Below, piece after piece: positions 45,859-55,020 of a stretch of DNA of 64,000 bases. This stretch comes from GCA-2725625 sp964574215 (GTDB taxonomy: Bacteria > Pseudomonadota > Alphaproteobacteria > Rhodospirillales > UBA2165). The DNA is taken from contig CAZNLR010000027.1 of NCBI GenBank assembly GCA_964574215.1, forward strand, positions 3,261 to 67,260, read 5' to 3'. The position numbers were made by a program, and so were the translations under genes. The first letter of the stretch is position 1. Every line of letters begins with the position of its first letter. A model generated the notes under the pieces. That model made no database searches. It worked only from the letters and a program-made list of their open reading frames with translations, and was not told the origin of the DNA.

Positions 45859-48800
45859 TTACTCGGCCGGCTGAACGGCGCCCACGGGTTCTTTTTTGTC
45901 CGGCACGATTTTGGCGGTCCAGCCGAAGTCGTCGAAGATGGTATAGAGCGCCGGCAGCATGATCAGCACCAGAAGCGTCGACGCCAAGAGACCGAATGCC
46001 AAACTGGTCACCAACGGAATAAGGACCTGAGCCTGGAGGCTGGTTTCCGTCAACAATGGCAGCAGTCCCACGATGGTGGTCGATGAGGTCAGGAGAATGG
46101 CGCGGAAACGCATGCGTGATGCGTGTTTGGCGGCTTCAATAACGCTGTCGCCGGCGCGGCGCTGTATCTTGATGAACTCGACCATCAAAATGGCGTTGTT
46201 GACGACCACACCGGCCAGCGATGCGAAACCCACGATACTCGGCATGGACAAATCGAGACCCAGCAGCACGTGTCCCCAGATCATACCGATGGCGCCCATG
46301 GGAATGGTAATCATGACGATGATCGGCTCGATGTAGCTGCGGAACAGAAAGCTCAGCAGCATGAAGACGCCGATCAGGCCAATGGCAAAACCCTGACCGA
46401 TGGAGCCGCGGGTCTTGGCGCCCTCGTTGACTTCACCATGGAACGCAACGGTGACGCCCGGGTATCGTTTGTACAAACCCGGCAGAAATTTATTTATGGT
46501 GTCGGTCGTCAGTTCCGCCACATTGGCTTCGTTCGTATCCACTTGGCCCTGGATGGTAACGGTTCTTTGCCGGTCAACTCGATTGATGCGGGCGAAGCCA
46601 CGGCCGCTTTCGAGAACGGCGACTGCATCCAGTGGAATCTGATCGCCCGACGGCGACGTGACGGTGAAGTATTCCAAATCCGTCAGGCTGTTCTTGTCCT
46701 CGTCCGCCAGCCGGACATCGATTTCATAGGCCTCGGAGCCGACCTGGATTTCACTGGCGGTTTTGCCGAAAAAGGCCGATCGCATCTGGGAGGCAATGGT
46801 TTGTGCCGTCAGGCCGAGGACGGTCGCTCCGTCCTTGAGCCGGAGGCGGATTTCTGGTTTGCCGGGACGCAGATCGTCGGAAAGATCAATGACGCCTTTG
46901 TATGCGTTCAGCCAGGCCAGCAGTTCGATGGAGGCGGACTTTAACACGTTCAAATCCTCACCCTTGATTCTGATGTCTATAGCTCGACCTGCAGGACCAA
47001 TTGTGGGTTCGGTGAATTTAAGGCTGATCACGTCGGGTAGGGAACCAACCTGTTCCCGCCACCGGTTGAGGATGGTATCCATATCGACGGTTCTTTTTTC
47101 CGTGCCGAGGAGGTCGACAGTCACCGTCGCGATATGGGGGCCGGCCTCATAAGCATCGATATTCTTGTTAAAGCCGATATTGATATTACGGACCAGGGCC
47201 TGACCTCCGGGTTGGTCCTTGGCCATCTCATCGTTGACCTTGCCCATGGCTTCGGTGATTCGGGCCACGGTTTCGGTTGTCCGCGAAAGAGGCGAGCCTT
47301 GAGGCAACAAAATACGAGCGACCGCCACATCGCCTTCGATGTCGGGAAAGGCGCGGAACTTCAAAATGCCGCCAGCGGGCATGCTGATCGACACCAAAAA
47401 GACCATCAGGGTGAGGCCGAAAGCGAAATAGCGCCACTCAATGGTCCAGGTAATGATCCGCGCCAGCAGGACATCCCGCAGCCAATCAATGCCCGCCTCA
47501 AGTTTGCGGCGGAACGCCTTCGGTTGTTTCTTCAAATTGTGCTCGGTCGATTTCATGATGTGATGGGGTAGAATCAGAAATGCCTCGACCAGGCTGACGC
47601 TCAGCGTCACCAGCAGAATTATCGGCAAGAATTTCAAGATCGCGCCGATATTTCCTTTGATAAAAACCAGCGAACCAAACACACAGATGGTGGTCAGATA
47701 GGAGGAAAGAACCCCGGGCGCTACCTGTTTGGCGCCGTCGATGGCGGCTTTCAGGGGGGCCGATCCTTTGCGCACATGGGCGGCGATATTCTCGGCAATT
47801 ACGATAGCGTCATCGACCAGAAGACCGATGGCGATCAGCAACCCCACCATGGTGATCAAATCGAAGGAAAATCCGGCAAAGGCCATCACCGCAATCGTTC
47901 CCATGAAGGAGACCGGGAAGCCCATGGCGACCCAAAAAGAAAAGCGGAAACTAAAAAACAGCCACAAAGTCAGAAACACCAGGACCAGACCTTGAGATCC
48001 GTTCCGGATCAAAAGGCTCAGGCGGTCCTCTACAATGGAGGATATGTCGCGGGTGATTTCAAAAACCACGCCGGGAGGCGCGGTCTGCTTTTGAATGTCG
48101 ATGAAATCTTTGACTGCGCCGATTACGTTCAGGGTATCTTCGGCCTTGGTTTTGGAGACTTCAAGAATAGCGGCCCGCTGCCCGTTGAAGATAATTTTCG
48201 TCTCGTTCAACTCGAATAGATCGGTGATCTTGGCAATATCGCCCAATCTAATTTCGGCGCCGGAGGCTGCGCCAATTACTACTAAGTCATTGAACTCTAA
48301 CGGATTTCTTCGTTCGTCACTAAAGCGGATCAGGACGTCGCTTTCAGAGGTTTCAATGGTTCCGGCGGGGAGATCAATACTTTGGTTGGCGATGGTGGTG
48401 GCGATGTCAGAAACGCTCAGACCATATTGCCGCAATGTTTGCGCCGGAATTTCGATGCGAATCTGGTGATCGGAAAATCCCGTCACCTTGACCTGGGAAA
48501 TGTCGTCGCTCTCCAGCATTTCGTCCTTTAATTGCTCGGCATAAGCTTTTAGGTCCGTCGGGGACATGGGACCCGTTACGGCCAGCGAAGCGACAAAATC
48601 GATCTGGTTCAGCTTGCGGACCACGGGGTCTTCGGCCTCGTCGGGAAAAGTATCGATGGCGTCCACTTCGGTCTTGATGTCATTGAGGAAATCATCGAAG
48701 TCTTTGCCTTCGATCATTTTAATTTTTGCCGTGCCTCTGTTCTCACGAGCCTCGCAACTGATTTCTTCAATATTTTTTATTGATTCAATAGCGTCTTCAA

Positions 48801-48993
48801 TCCTCTGGCAGATTGCTTCCTCGACTTCTTCCGAGGTCGCACCAGGATAGATCACTGCCACTTCCACGTTCCTGGCCGGAATATCCGGAAAGGTTTCGCG
48901 CTTCACCGTGGGCGCCGCGATGATGCCGACGACCAAGAACGCCGCCATCAAAAGATTGGCGGCCGTGGGGTGAGCGGCGAAATAACGGATCAT
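45859..48993 (-). CDS. RND-family efflux transporter permease (second system)
   Basis: 1044 residues of the hydrophobe/amphiphile efflux RND type. It has an N-terminal membrane segment, the first periplasmic loop beginning RETFPDIPARNVEVAVIYPGATSEEVEE, and membrane segments 2-6 with GLLIAIGLLVDDAIVIAENI. The second loop leads to segments 8-12 with GFASLAGVVVNNAILMVEFI and RAILLTSSTTIVGLLPLL. The adaptor gene overlaps its start by 4 bases. It is not close in sequence to the pump at 15886-19050 outside the shared motifs, so the two are separate systems. Confidence 0.95.
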   Translation of the reverse strand: MIRYFAAHPTAANLLMAAFLVVGIIAAPTVKRETFPDIPARNVEVAVIYPGATSEEVEEAICQRIEDAIESIKNIEEISCEARENRGTAKIKMIEGKDFDDFLNDIKTEVDAIDTFPDEAEDPVVRKLNQIDFVASLAVTGPMSPTDLKAYAEQLKDEMLESDDISQVKVTGFSDHQIRIEIPAQTLRQYGLSVSDIATTIANQSIDLPAGTIETSESDVLIRFSDERRNPLEFNDLVVIGAASGAEIRLGDIAKITDLFELNETKIIFNGQRAAILEVSKTKAEDTLNVIGAVKDFIDIQKQTAPPGVVFEITRDISSIVEDRLSLLIRNGSQGLVLVFLTLWLFFSFRFSFWVAMGFPVSFMGTIAVMAFAGFSFDLITMVGLLIAIGLLVDDAIVIAENIAAHVRKGSAPLKAAIDGAKQVAPGVLSSYLTTICVFGSLVFIKGNIGAILKFLPIILLVTLSVSLVEAFLILPHHIMKSTEHNLKKQPKAFRRKLEAGIDWLRDVLLARIITWTIEWRYFAFGLTLMVFLVSISMPAGGILKFRAFPDIEGDVAVARILLPQGSPLSRTTETVARITEAMGKVNDEMAKDQPGGQALVRNINIGFNKNIDAYEAGPHIATVTVDLLGTEKRTVDMDTILNRWREQVGSLPDVISLKFTEPTIGPAGRAIDIRIKGEDLNVLKSASIELLAWLNAYKGVIDLSDDLRPGKPEIRLRLKDGATVLGLTAQTIASQMRSAFFGKTASEIQVGSEAYEIDVRLADEDKNSLTDLEYFTVTSPSGDQIPLDAVAVLESGRGFARINRVDRQRTVTIQGQVDTNEANVAELTTDTINKFLPGLYKRYPGVTVAFHGEVNEGAKTRGSIGQGFAIGLIGVFMLLSFLFRSYIEPIIVMITIPMGAIGMIWGHVLLGLDLSMPSIVGFASLAGVVVNNAILMVEFIKIQRRAGDSVIEAAKHASRMRFRAILLTSSTTIVGLLPLLTETSLQAQVLIPLVTSLAFGLLASTLLVLIMLPALYTIFDDFGWTAKIVPDKKEPVGAVQPAE

Positions 48994-50366
48994 TGCAGCA
49001 GTCCTTCGCCGCCGGCTTCGCGTGACAATGCGGCGGCTGCTTTCTTGTCTTCAACCGGAATCAGCAGCATCCCGTTAATCGCCGGCACGAGGTCGCTAAC
49101 GATGACGCGCTCGCCGGGCTTCAGGCCCGATTTGATAATTGCCAATCCACCTTGCAGGAAACTGACTGTGACGTCTTTGATTTGGAGCCTATTTTTATCG
49201 TTGACGATATACACTTTACCGCCGCCATGGAGTGCCTGACGGGGAATGACGATCTGATTATTTTGTTCGGCGCCGCTGATTTCCACTTCCACATACATAT
49301 TTTTCGCCAGCGGGGGGCGGTCTGGTTGGTCTGAGATATTGTAGGGATTATCCACGGCGACAATAACGCCGACAGTCCGGGTGCGCGGGTCCACTTGATC
49401 GCTAATTCGGGTGACCTTTCCCCGCCATTCGACGCTCAGATTGCCGCTTTTCAGCCTTACCACCGGTGTTAAGGTCAGGACTTTCTCGATATTGCCCATG
49501 TCGGCAACCGAAGTGATGTTCTGTGATTGGCGTGTACTTATCAAGCGCTGCATTTTCTCTATGGGCACCTGGGCGGAGACTTCGGCGACGTCGATACTGT
49601 CAGCGATTACTACCGTCTGGCCCTGCTTGGCGAATTGGGAATGCTCGATATTCACTTCGGCGATGCGGGCGTCGAAGGGCAGGACGATGGTGGTCCGCTC
49701 GAGATTGCGCTTGGCAGTCTCCAGTTGAATTTGCAGGGCCGCCAACTGGGCGTTGAGCCGCTCTTCCTCTGCCGGTAGCAGATTGAGGCTGTTTTTTAGC
49801 GATTGAACGCTTTGATGGCGAGCCAGCAAATTTCGTTCTTCCTGATCGACGGCCGCCTGGCTGACGGTTTTTCGCCGCAATAGAGTTTGCTTCCGTTTGA
49901 GGTCGTTTTCGTTCAGTCTGAGGCTGCGATTTTCAATGGCCAGAGAGGCCTGGGTGTTCTTCCGGCGCGCTTTCAATTCGGTGATTTGTGCTTTCAGTGC
50001 GCGAATATCGGCTTTGGTGCGCTGCAAGTCGAGGCGATAATCGGTGGGATCGATTTTCAATGCAACGGCGTCCTTCGGCAGAATGGCGCCTTTTTTCAAT
50101 TGGTGATGGATCTCGACCACCCGGCCGGAAACTTCGGTGACGGCCTCCCAGATCATACCCGGCGCGACATTGCCGAACCCGAGGGCCCGCGGGACGACGG
50201 AAAGCTCCGTGACGGTCATAATCCGAACTTTCTTGGCCGTTTCCTGAACGGGCGCCTGCTGCGGCCCCTGTTTGCTTTTAACCTGGTACACAAGCACCGC
50301 AATACCGAGTATCAGCGGCGGAATGACCAACAGTCTTTTCAATATTTTCTTGCGTTGGGGGGTCAC
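48990..50366 (-). CDS. RND efflux periplasmic adaptor (second system)
   Basis: 458 residues from a GTG at 50366, which overlaps the TGA of the TetR gene (GTGA) and has AAGGAA upstream. The longer open frame to 50543 would overlap TetR by 180 bases and is rejected. It has an N-terminal membrane anchor (LLVIPPLILGIAVLVY), a split lipoyl domain (VTEVSGRVVEIHHQLKKGAIL), a long coiled-coil hairpin (about 115-225) and the barrel domain. It links the permease to an outer-membrane channel not encoded here. Confidence 0.92.
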   Translation of the reverse strand: MTPQRKKILKRLLVIPPLILGIAVLVYQVKSKQGPQQAPVQETAKKVRIMTVTELSVVPRALGFGNVAPGMIWEAVTEVSGRVVEIHHQLKKGAILPKDAVALKIDPTDYRLDLQRTKADIRALKAQITELKARRKNTQASLAIENRSLRLNENDLKRKQTLLRRKTVSQAAVDQEERNLLARHQSVQSLKNSLNLLPAEEERLNAQLAALQIQLETAKRNLERTTIVLPFDARIAEVNIEHSQFAKQGQTVVIADSIDVAEVSAQVPIEKMQRLISTRQSQNITSVADMGNIEKVLTLTPVVRLKSGNLSVEWRGKVTRISDQVDPRTRTVGVIVAVDNPYNISDQPDRPPLAKNMYVEVEISGAEQNNQIVIPRQALHGGGKVYIVNDKNRLQIKDVTVSFLQGGLAIIKSGLKPGERVIVSDLVPAINGMLLIPVEDKKAAAALSREAGGEGLLQ

Positions 50367-51049
50367 TGGTCGGTTCCTTCCGGTAGGCCGAGCGAGGCCA
50401 ATATTGACTTGGTTACTGTTTCCGTCACGAGAGTCACCCGTTCCGGCGTGTAGGATTCCCAATCGAGCCGCCGCCACAGGACGATCCGGGCGATACCGAA
50501 GACGAAAATTTGACCCATGATCGTATGGGCACGGATGGCGCATTCGGGGTCGTCGGGATTTTCATCCAATATAATGGCCACTAATTTTGTCATCATTTTA
50601 TGCATGGGTTCGATCCGTCCCTTGTAAATGATCGAAAAATCCTCCGAGGGCAGTACGTATTCGCGCATGACCAAGGGGCCGCGCCAATGCATAAATTCAC
50701 TCCCCAGGAACAGCGATATAATGCTTTTAGTTAAGCCAGCCATAATCTCCGCCAGGACTTGGCGGTCGCCCTCGGCGCCTTTAATTCGCTCGCGGATGTC
50801 GGCCATGTTCTTGCCCATACTCGGCTCGGTGTCCGCTACCAGTTGTTCCAGGACGGCTCGGTAAAGTTCCCGCTTGCCGCCGAAATGATAGGCAATAGCG
50901 GCTACATTTACCCCGGCTTCTTTGGACAGTTGCCTGGTGGAGACGTTTTCAAAACCGTGCGTGGCGAAAAGCCGTAAAGCCGTATCAAGCAAGAGCGAGC
51001 GGGTCTCGTCGCCACGGGTTATTGAAGTGTCACGCATTTGGTCAGGCAC
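50363..51049 (-). CDS. TetR-family repressor of the second efflux system
   Basis: 228 residues. The N-terminal HTH is RSLLLDTALRLFATHGFENVSTRQLSKEAGVNVAAIAYHFGGKRELY, the TetR_N pattern. The C-terminal part resembles the DUF1956/CerR-type ligand domain (ECAIRAHTIMGQIFVFGIAR). The start is GTG at 51049 or ATG at 51037. It is the first gene of the TetR-adaptor-permease operon, with an inverted repeat 36 bases upstream that fits an operator. Confidence 0.92.
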   Translation of the reverse strand: MPDQMRDTSITRGDETRSLLLDTALRLFATHGFENVSTRQLSKEAGVNVAAIAYHFGGKRELYRAVLEQLVADTEPSMGKNMADIRERIKGAEGDRQVLAEIMAGLTKSIISLFLGSEFMHWRGPLVMREYVLPSEDFSIIYKGRIEPMHKMMTKLVAIILDENPDDPECAIRAHTIMGQIFVFGIARIVLWRRLDWESYTPERVTLVTETVTKSILASLGLPEGTDQ

Positions 51050-51084
51050 GGGATCATTTCTCCATTTCTCCCTTATTATAACTC

Positions 51085-51113
51085 AATCAAATGATTAAAT
51101 CAATCGTTTGATT
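51085..51113. promoter_or_regulatory. Candidate TetR operator
   Basis: AATCAAATGATT (51085-51096) and AATCGTTTGATT (51102-51113) form a 12-bp inverted repeat with one mismatch and a 5-base spacer. It begins 36 bases before the TetR start, between TetR and the divergent aldehyde oxidoreductase gene. Size and symmetry fit a TetR dimer site; binding is inferred. Confidence 0.65.
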
Positions 51114-51300
51114 TAATATTAGATTATGCGATTTTAGCAAAATTAGAAATCTTTAAAAAAACAGTCTAAACCGATGGCGCAAATCAGTGCTTGAGTAGCC
51201 ATCCGTGGTGAGAGAAAATGCTCAGGAATATAATCCAAAACCAAAATCACGTCGCTTGTTTTGGGCGAACGTAGAGACAGTATCTTAGGGTGGAAACGAA

Positions 51301-53010
51301 ATGCGCACTTACTATCATATCAACCTCGAAGACCAATCGATCGAATCAGAAGAACTGGACGGTGAAGCCGTTGTCCGTGCGGGGCGGCATCTGATCGCCA
51401 AGACCCTTTTGGAACGGGGCGTCGCCAAGATCGACGCCTTGTCCCCGGAAAATCCGCTGATTTTTTCGGCTGGTCCCTTTGCCGGGTCGAACTTTTCCAA
51501 CGCCAACCGGTTGAGCGTCGGCTGCAAGAGCCCCCTGACCGGCGGGGTCAAGGAAGCCAACACAGGCGGCACATTTGCCTTCGCCCTCGGCCAGTTGAAA
51601 ATCGCCGGTTTCACCCTCAATGGGGCATCCTCTGACTGGGTGGTCATCCGCATTCCCAAGGAAGGCGACATCACCTTCGAGAGCGCCGAACCTTATTTGG
51701 GCAAGGGCAATATGGAAGCCGCCGAAATGCTGTTCGAGAAATACGGCGACAAGGTAAGCCTCGGCATCTGTGGTCCGGTGGGTGAATATCTGGGACTGTC
51801 CGCCGGCATTTCCTTTACCGATCCCGAAGGACGCCCGGTACGTATCGCCGCCCGCGGCGGCGTCGGCGCCGTCATGGGCAGCAAGAAGGTCAAAGCCATC
51901 GTCGTCGACAAGGACAAAATGCCGCCCTTCCACGACCGCAAAAAATACATGGGGTCGGTACGTGAATACGGCGACCGGATCGGCAACGACCCGGCCATCG
52001 AAGCCTTCCAGAAATTCGGCACCGCCATGGTCGGTGACTTCACCAACATGATTGGCGGCCTGCCGACCCGGAATTTCAGTTCCGGCACCATCGTCGGCAA
52101 GGACGAGGGTGTTCTGGAACTGGGCGGATCGCACATTGCCGAACGGAATTCGGCGCGCGGCGGGGAAACCACCCATGCCTGCATGCCCGGCTGCATGATT
52201 AAGTGCAGCAATATCTATGTGGACGAGGACGGCGAGGAAATTTGCTCGCCGTTGGAGTACGAGACTCTTGGTCTGATGGGCAGCAATTGCGGCCTGACCG
52301 ACCCGGATGATGTGGCGCGCCTCAACCATGTGGCCAACGATCTCGGTGTGGACACCATTGAAATCGGCGCCATGCTGGGCGTTCTGATGGAGGCCGGCGA
52401 AGGCGAGTTCGGCGATCACGAATTCATGGCCAAAGCGCTTCAGGATATCAGCGACGGCAATGAACGGGGTAAGATCCTGGCTCAGGGCGCTGCCCGGGTA
52501 GGCGAGCACTACAACGTGGCACGCGTGCCGGTGATCAAGAACCAGGGCATCAGCGCCTATGATCCGAGGGAGATCGAAGTGACCGGCATCTCCATGATGG
52601 TCACCGCCATGGGCGCCGATCACACGGCCGGTAACATTCCAAATTTCAAATGCGAGGATAAAACCACCGAGGAACTGGTCGAGGCCAGTCTCGATATTCA
52701 GGTCTCCTGCGCGGTGGTCGATTCCATCGGCCTCTGCGTGTTCGGCCGGTCGGTAACCAATGTCAGCGGTGAACTGGTCGCCACGGCGCTCAATGATGCC
52801 TGCGGCACCAACTTCGACGAATCCTTCCTTCACGAGTTCGGGCTCGAGACGTTGAAGATGGAATGGGAATTCAATAAAGAAGCCGGTTTCACCGAAGATG
52901 ATGATGAACTGCCGGCCTTCTTCTATGAAGAAGGGCTTCTCCCCAAAGGCAAAAAAGCCCGCCACCACGCCAAGGAAGTCAACGCCAAGTTTCGAGAATT
53001 GGTCGGCTAG
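51301..53010 (+). CDS. Aldehyde ferredoxin oxidoreductase family protein (tungsten/molybdenum enzyme)
   Basis: 569 residues of the AOR family, which oxidises aldehydes to acids with ferredoxin or another low-potential acceptor, using a bis-pyranopterin metal centre and one [4Fe-4S] cluster. The N-terminal domain has FSAGPFAGSNFSNANRLSVG and KEANTGGTFAF. Cluster Cys are C294, C298 and C302 in CMPGCMIKC, plus C479 in DSIGLCVFG. The Glu of SPLEYETLG and His441 in GADHTAGN match the active-site pair of the Pyrococcus enzyme. No ferredoxin-domain or NADH-binding subunit is adjacent. It is expressed alone, with its own terminator. Confidence 0.92.
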   Translation: MRTYYHINLEDQSIESEELDGEAVVRAGRHLIAKTLLERGVAKIDALSPENPLIFSAGPFAGSNFSNANRLSVGCKSPLTGGVKEANTGGTFAFALGQLKIAGFTLNGASSDWVVIRIPKEGDITFESAEPYLGKGNMEAAEMLFEKYGDKVSLGICGPVGEYLGLSAGISFTDPEGRPVRIAARGGVGAVMGSKKVKAIVVDKDKMPPFHDRKKYMGSVREYGDRIGNDPAIEAFQKFGTAMVGDFTNMIGGLPTRNFSSGTIVGKDEGVLELGGSHIAERNSARGGETTHACMPGCMIKCSNIYVDEDGEEICSPLEYETLGLMGSNCGLTDPDDVARLNHVANDLGVDTIEIGAMLGVLMEAGEGEFGDHEFMAKALQDISDGNERGKILAQGAARVGEHYNVARVPVIKNQGISAYDPREIEVTGISMMVTAMGADHTAGNIPNFKCEDKTTEELVEASLDIQVSCAVVDSIGLCVFGRSVTNVSGELVATALNDACGTNFDESFLHEFGLETLKMEWEFNKEAGFTEDDDELPAFFYEEGLLPKGKKARHHAKEVNAKFRELVG

Positions 53011-53030
53011 CAAAAGCTAATTATCTATTA

Positions 53031-53065
53031 AAAAGTCCCCTCCTTTTCGGGAGGGGACTTTTTTT
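53031..53065 (+). terminator. Terminator of the aldehyde oxidoreductase gene
   Basis: AAAAGTCCCCTCC (53031-53043) pairs perfectly with GGAGGGGACTTTT (53050-53062), with a 6-nt loop and T extending to 53065. The A-rich left side would let it also stop transcription on the opposite strand from cysC, which ends at 53079. Confidence 0.93.
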
Positions 53066-53078
53066 CATCTGTGACTGT

Positions 53079-53723
53079 TTACGCCACCTTTCTGACTTGG
53101 CCCTGAAGGGTGAATTCGGTGCCGACGTAATCCATCAGCCGGTAAACGCTTTCGAGAACGGAATATTCAGCCGTATCGATCACCAGTTCCGGATTTACCG
53201 GTTTTTCGTAAGGTGCAGAAATCCCGGTGAATTCCGGGATTTCTCCGGCCCGGGCTTTCTTGTAGAGGCCTTTGGGGTCACGCTGTTCACAGACCGACAG
53301 ATCGGACTTGATAAAGACTTCGTGGAAGAGGTCGGGCCGGAGGGCGCGGGCAATCTGGCGGTCCTCTTCGTAGGGCGAAATAAAGGCCGCAATGGCGATC
53401 TGTCCGGCGTCGGCGAACAGGGCGGCGACCTCGGCGATGCGGCGGATATTTTCCGACCGGTCTTCGGGCGAGAATCCCAAGTCACGGTTGAGCCCGCCTC
53501 TGATGTTATCGCCGTCCAGGACGAAGGCCTGATAGCGATGCTTGATCAGTTGACGTTCCAGTTCCAGGGCCAACGTGGTCTTGCCCGACCCCGACAGGCC
53601 GGTAAACCAGAGAATGCCGCCTTTGTGGCCGTTGCCGTTCCAACGGTCCTCCAGGTCGACCCGATGATCGACGGCGAAGATGTTTTTTGACTTAACGTTA
53701 TTGTTTGCCGAGTTTTTGCTCAC
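53079..53723 (-). CDS. cysC: Adenylylsulfate kinase
   Basis: Phosphorylates APS to PAPS. The 214 residues contain the P-loop WFTGLSGSGKTTLA, the FVLDGDNIRGGLNRDLGF substrate region, and AFISPYEEDRQIAR with KARAGEIPEFTGISAPYEKP. The start is GTG at 53723 with AGGAG upstream. It sits 35 bases after cysH. Because that reductase has the features of an APS reductase, this kinase may feed PAPS to sulfotransferases rather than to sulfate reduction. Confidence 0.95.
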   Translation of the reverse strand: MSKNSANNNVKSKNIFAVDHRVDLEDRWNGNGHKGGILWFTGLSGSGKTTLALELERQLIKHRYQAFVLDGDNIRGGLNRDLGFSPEDRSENIRRIAEVAALFADAGQIAIAAFISPYEEDRQIARALRPDLFHEVFIKSDLSVCEQRDPKGLYKKARAGEIPEFTGISAPYEKPVNPELVIDTAEYSVLESVYRLMDYVGTEFTLQGQVRKVA

Positions 53724-53758
53724 GACGTGCTCCTATTGAAAAGATGAAAAATTTGAAA

Positions 53759-54505
53759 TCAGATGTTGGCGCCGTACCAGGGCGCTTTATGAATGCCGCA
53801 TTCGGTCTTCTCGCTGTCGGCCCAGCGCCCGGCGCGGGCGTCTTCTCCCGGTGCGACGGGCCGCGTGCAGGGGGCGCAGCCGATGGACGGATAGCCTTGG
53901 GCCACCAAAGGATGTTCCGGCAGATCACGGCTGATGAATTCAGACTTGATCTGGTCGGGGGACCAATGGGCGAGGGGATTGATTTTGAACTTACCGTCGG
54001 TCCATTCGACGGAATCAATGCCCGACCGGTCACTGCCGTGAAAGCGCTTCCGGCCGCTGATCCAGCTGTCGAACCCTTTGAGGGCGCGGGCCAGGGGAAT
54101 AACTTTGCGGATTTCGCAGCAGGCATCGGTCGAGCTTTGCCAAAGTTCCCCGTCCGGATCGGCCCGGTTGAGGTCGCCGGGATTGGGGCCGATCAAACGG
54201 ACCTCCATGAGGCCCAGCTTCCGGCGCAGGGTTTCCATGTAGTCCTGGGTTTCCGGGAAATGTTTGCCGGTTTCCAGAAAAACAACCGGCACCGACGGAT
54301 TTACTTCGGCGATCAAGGACAGCAACACTGCTGAATCGGCGCCGAATGAAGAAACGGCCGCGATCTCACCAAAATGTTCGGCGCCCAATACCGCAGAGAG
54401 CAACTCCTTACCCTCAAGATCTTTATATACCGCCGCAATATCCTGATGCGGCGGTGCATCCAGAAAGGGCGAGTCCATATTTTGGCGGGCGGCTTGTTCC
54501 AACAT
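53759..54505 (-). CDS. cysH: Assimilatory APS reductase ([4Fe-4S] type)
   Basis: Reduces adenylylsulfate to sulfite with thioredoxin or glutathione. The 248 residues show the PP-loop-like SSFGADSAVLL, the ETGKHFPET region and RKRFHGSDRSG. Four cluster Cys are present as C129-C130 and C210-x2-C213, which separates APS reductases from cluster-free PAPS reductases. The C-terminal ECGIH Cys (C236) is the catalytic thiol. It leads the cysH-cysC pair. The upstream 150 bases are very AT-rich. Confidence 0.95.
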   Translation of the reverse strand: MLEQAARQNMDSPFLDAPPHQDIAAVYKDLEGKELLSAVLGAEHFGEIAAVSSFGADSAVLLSLIAEVNPSVPVVFLETGKHFPETQDYMETLRRKLGLMEVRLIGPNPGDLNRADPDGELWQSSTDACCEIRKVIPLARALKGFDSWISGRKRFHGSDRSGIDSVEWTDGKFKINPLAHWSPDQIKSEFISRDLPEHPLVAQGYPSIGCAPCTRPVAPGEDARAGRWADSEKTECGIHKAPWYGANI

Positions 54506-54695
54506 TGTCGTACCGATATCCGTAATTTCTAATGTCCTAATTTAGTGTAAAAAAATAATAAATCAACAAAAAAAATGTAAAATAAAATTAAATAACAATA
54601 AATATATGTTGTTATTGTTATTTCAAGTTAAAAATGGAATGGTGAAAAGAGAAGATTAGTCAGAAATAAGTCAAGTATTATAAGGAATTAGAGCC

Positions 54696-54995
54696 TTAAT
54701 CGTCGGACTTATCTTCGATCTTGGGCAACTTGTTGGCCAGCACCGGCGCGCCGATGCTGACGGCCAGAACCACGAATATACCCAAGGCTAGCGCCCAGAT
54801 TGGGGGCGTTTCTGCCGTATCACGGCCAAAGGACATGCCGCCTTGTTGAATGTTTGACTCACCGGACAGGGTGGTGGCCGCATAAAGGAAACCGATAACC
54901 AGAAGCAAACAGACAATGCCCCACAGCCGCCTTTTGCGCGACGAGGAACTAGGGCCGAATTCCTTTGCCGGGGGTGCGTCTTCCAACTCGTCCAT
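54696..54995 (-). CDS. Two-segment small membrane protein downstream of secA
   Basis: 99 residues from the ATG at 54995 (GGAGA upstream); the longer frame to 55034 would overlap secA. Hydrophobic segments lie at about 25-42 (LWGIVCLLLVIGFLYAATTL) and 65-85 (ALALGIFVVLAVSIGAPVLA). The N terminus is acidic and disordered, the C terminus charged. No family is recognised. Lying 25 bases after secA on the same strand, it is probably read from the secA transcript. Confidence 0.7.
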   Translation of the reverse strand: MDELEDAPPAKEFGPSSSSRKRRLWGIVCLLLVIGFLYAATTLSGESNIQQGGMSFGRDTAETPPIWALALGIFVVLAVSIGAPVLANKLPKIEDKSDD

Positions 54996-55020
54996 GGATC
55001 GGTCTCCGTTACAGTGCGCC

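Noticed and set aside
48990..50543. Extended start for the second efflux adaptor at 50543
   Set aside because: It would overlap TetR by 180 bases and add a non-membrane, low-quality N terminus; GTG at 50366 overlaps the TetR stop and has a ribosome site.
51346..53013. Minus-strand open frame of 555 codons over the aldehyde oxidoreductase
   Set aside because: Antisense shadow of a clearly recognisable AOR gene; it shows no family motif and no ribosome site.
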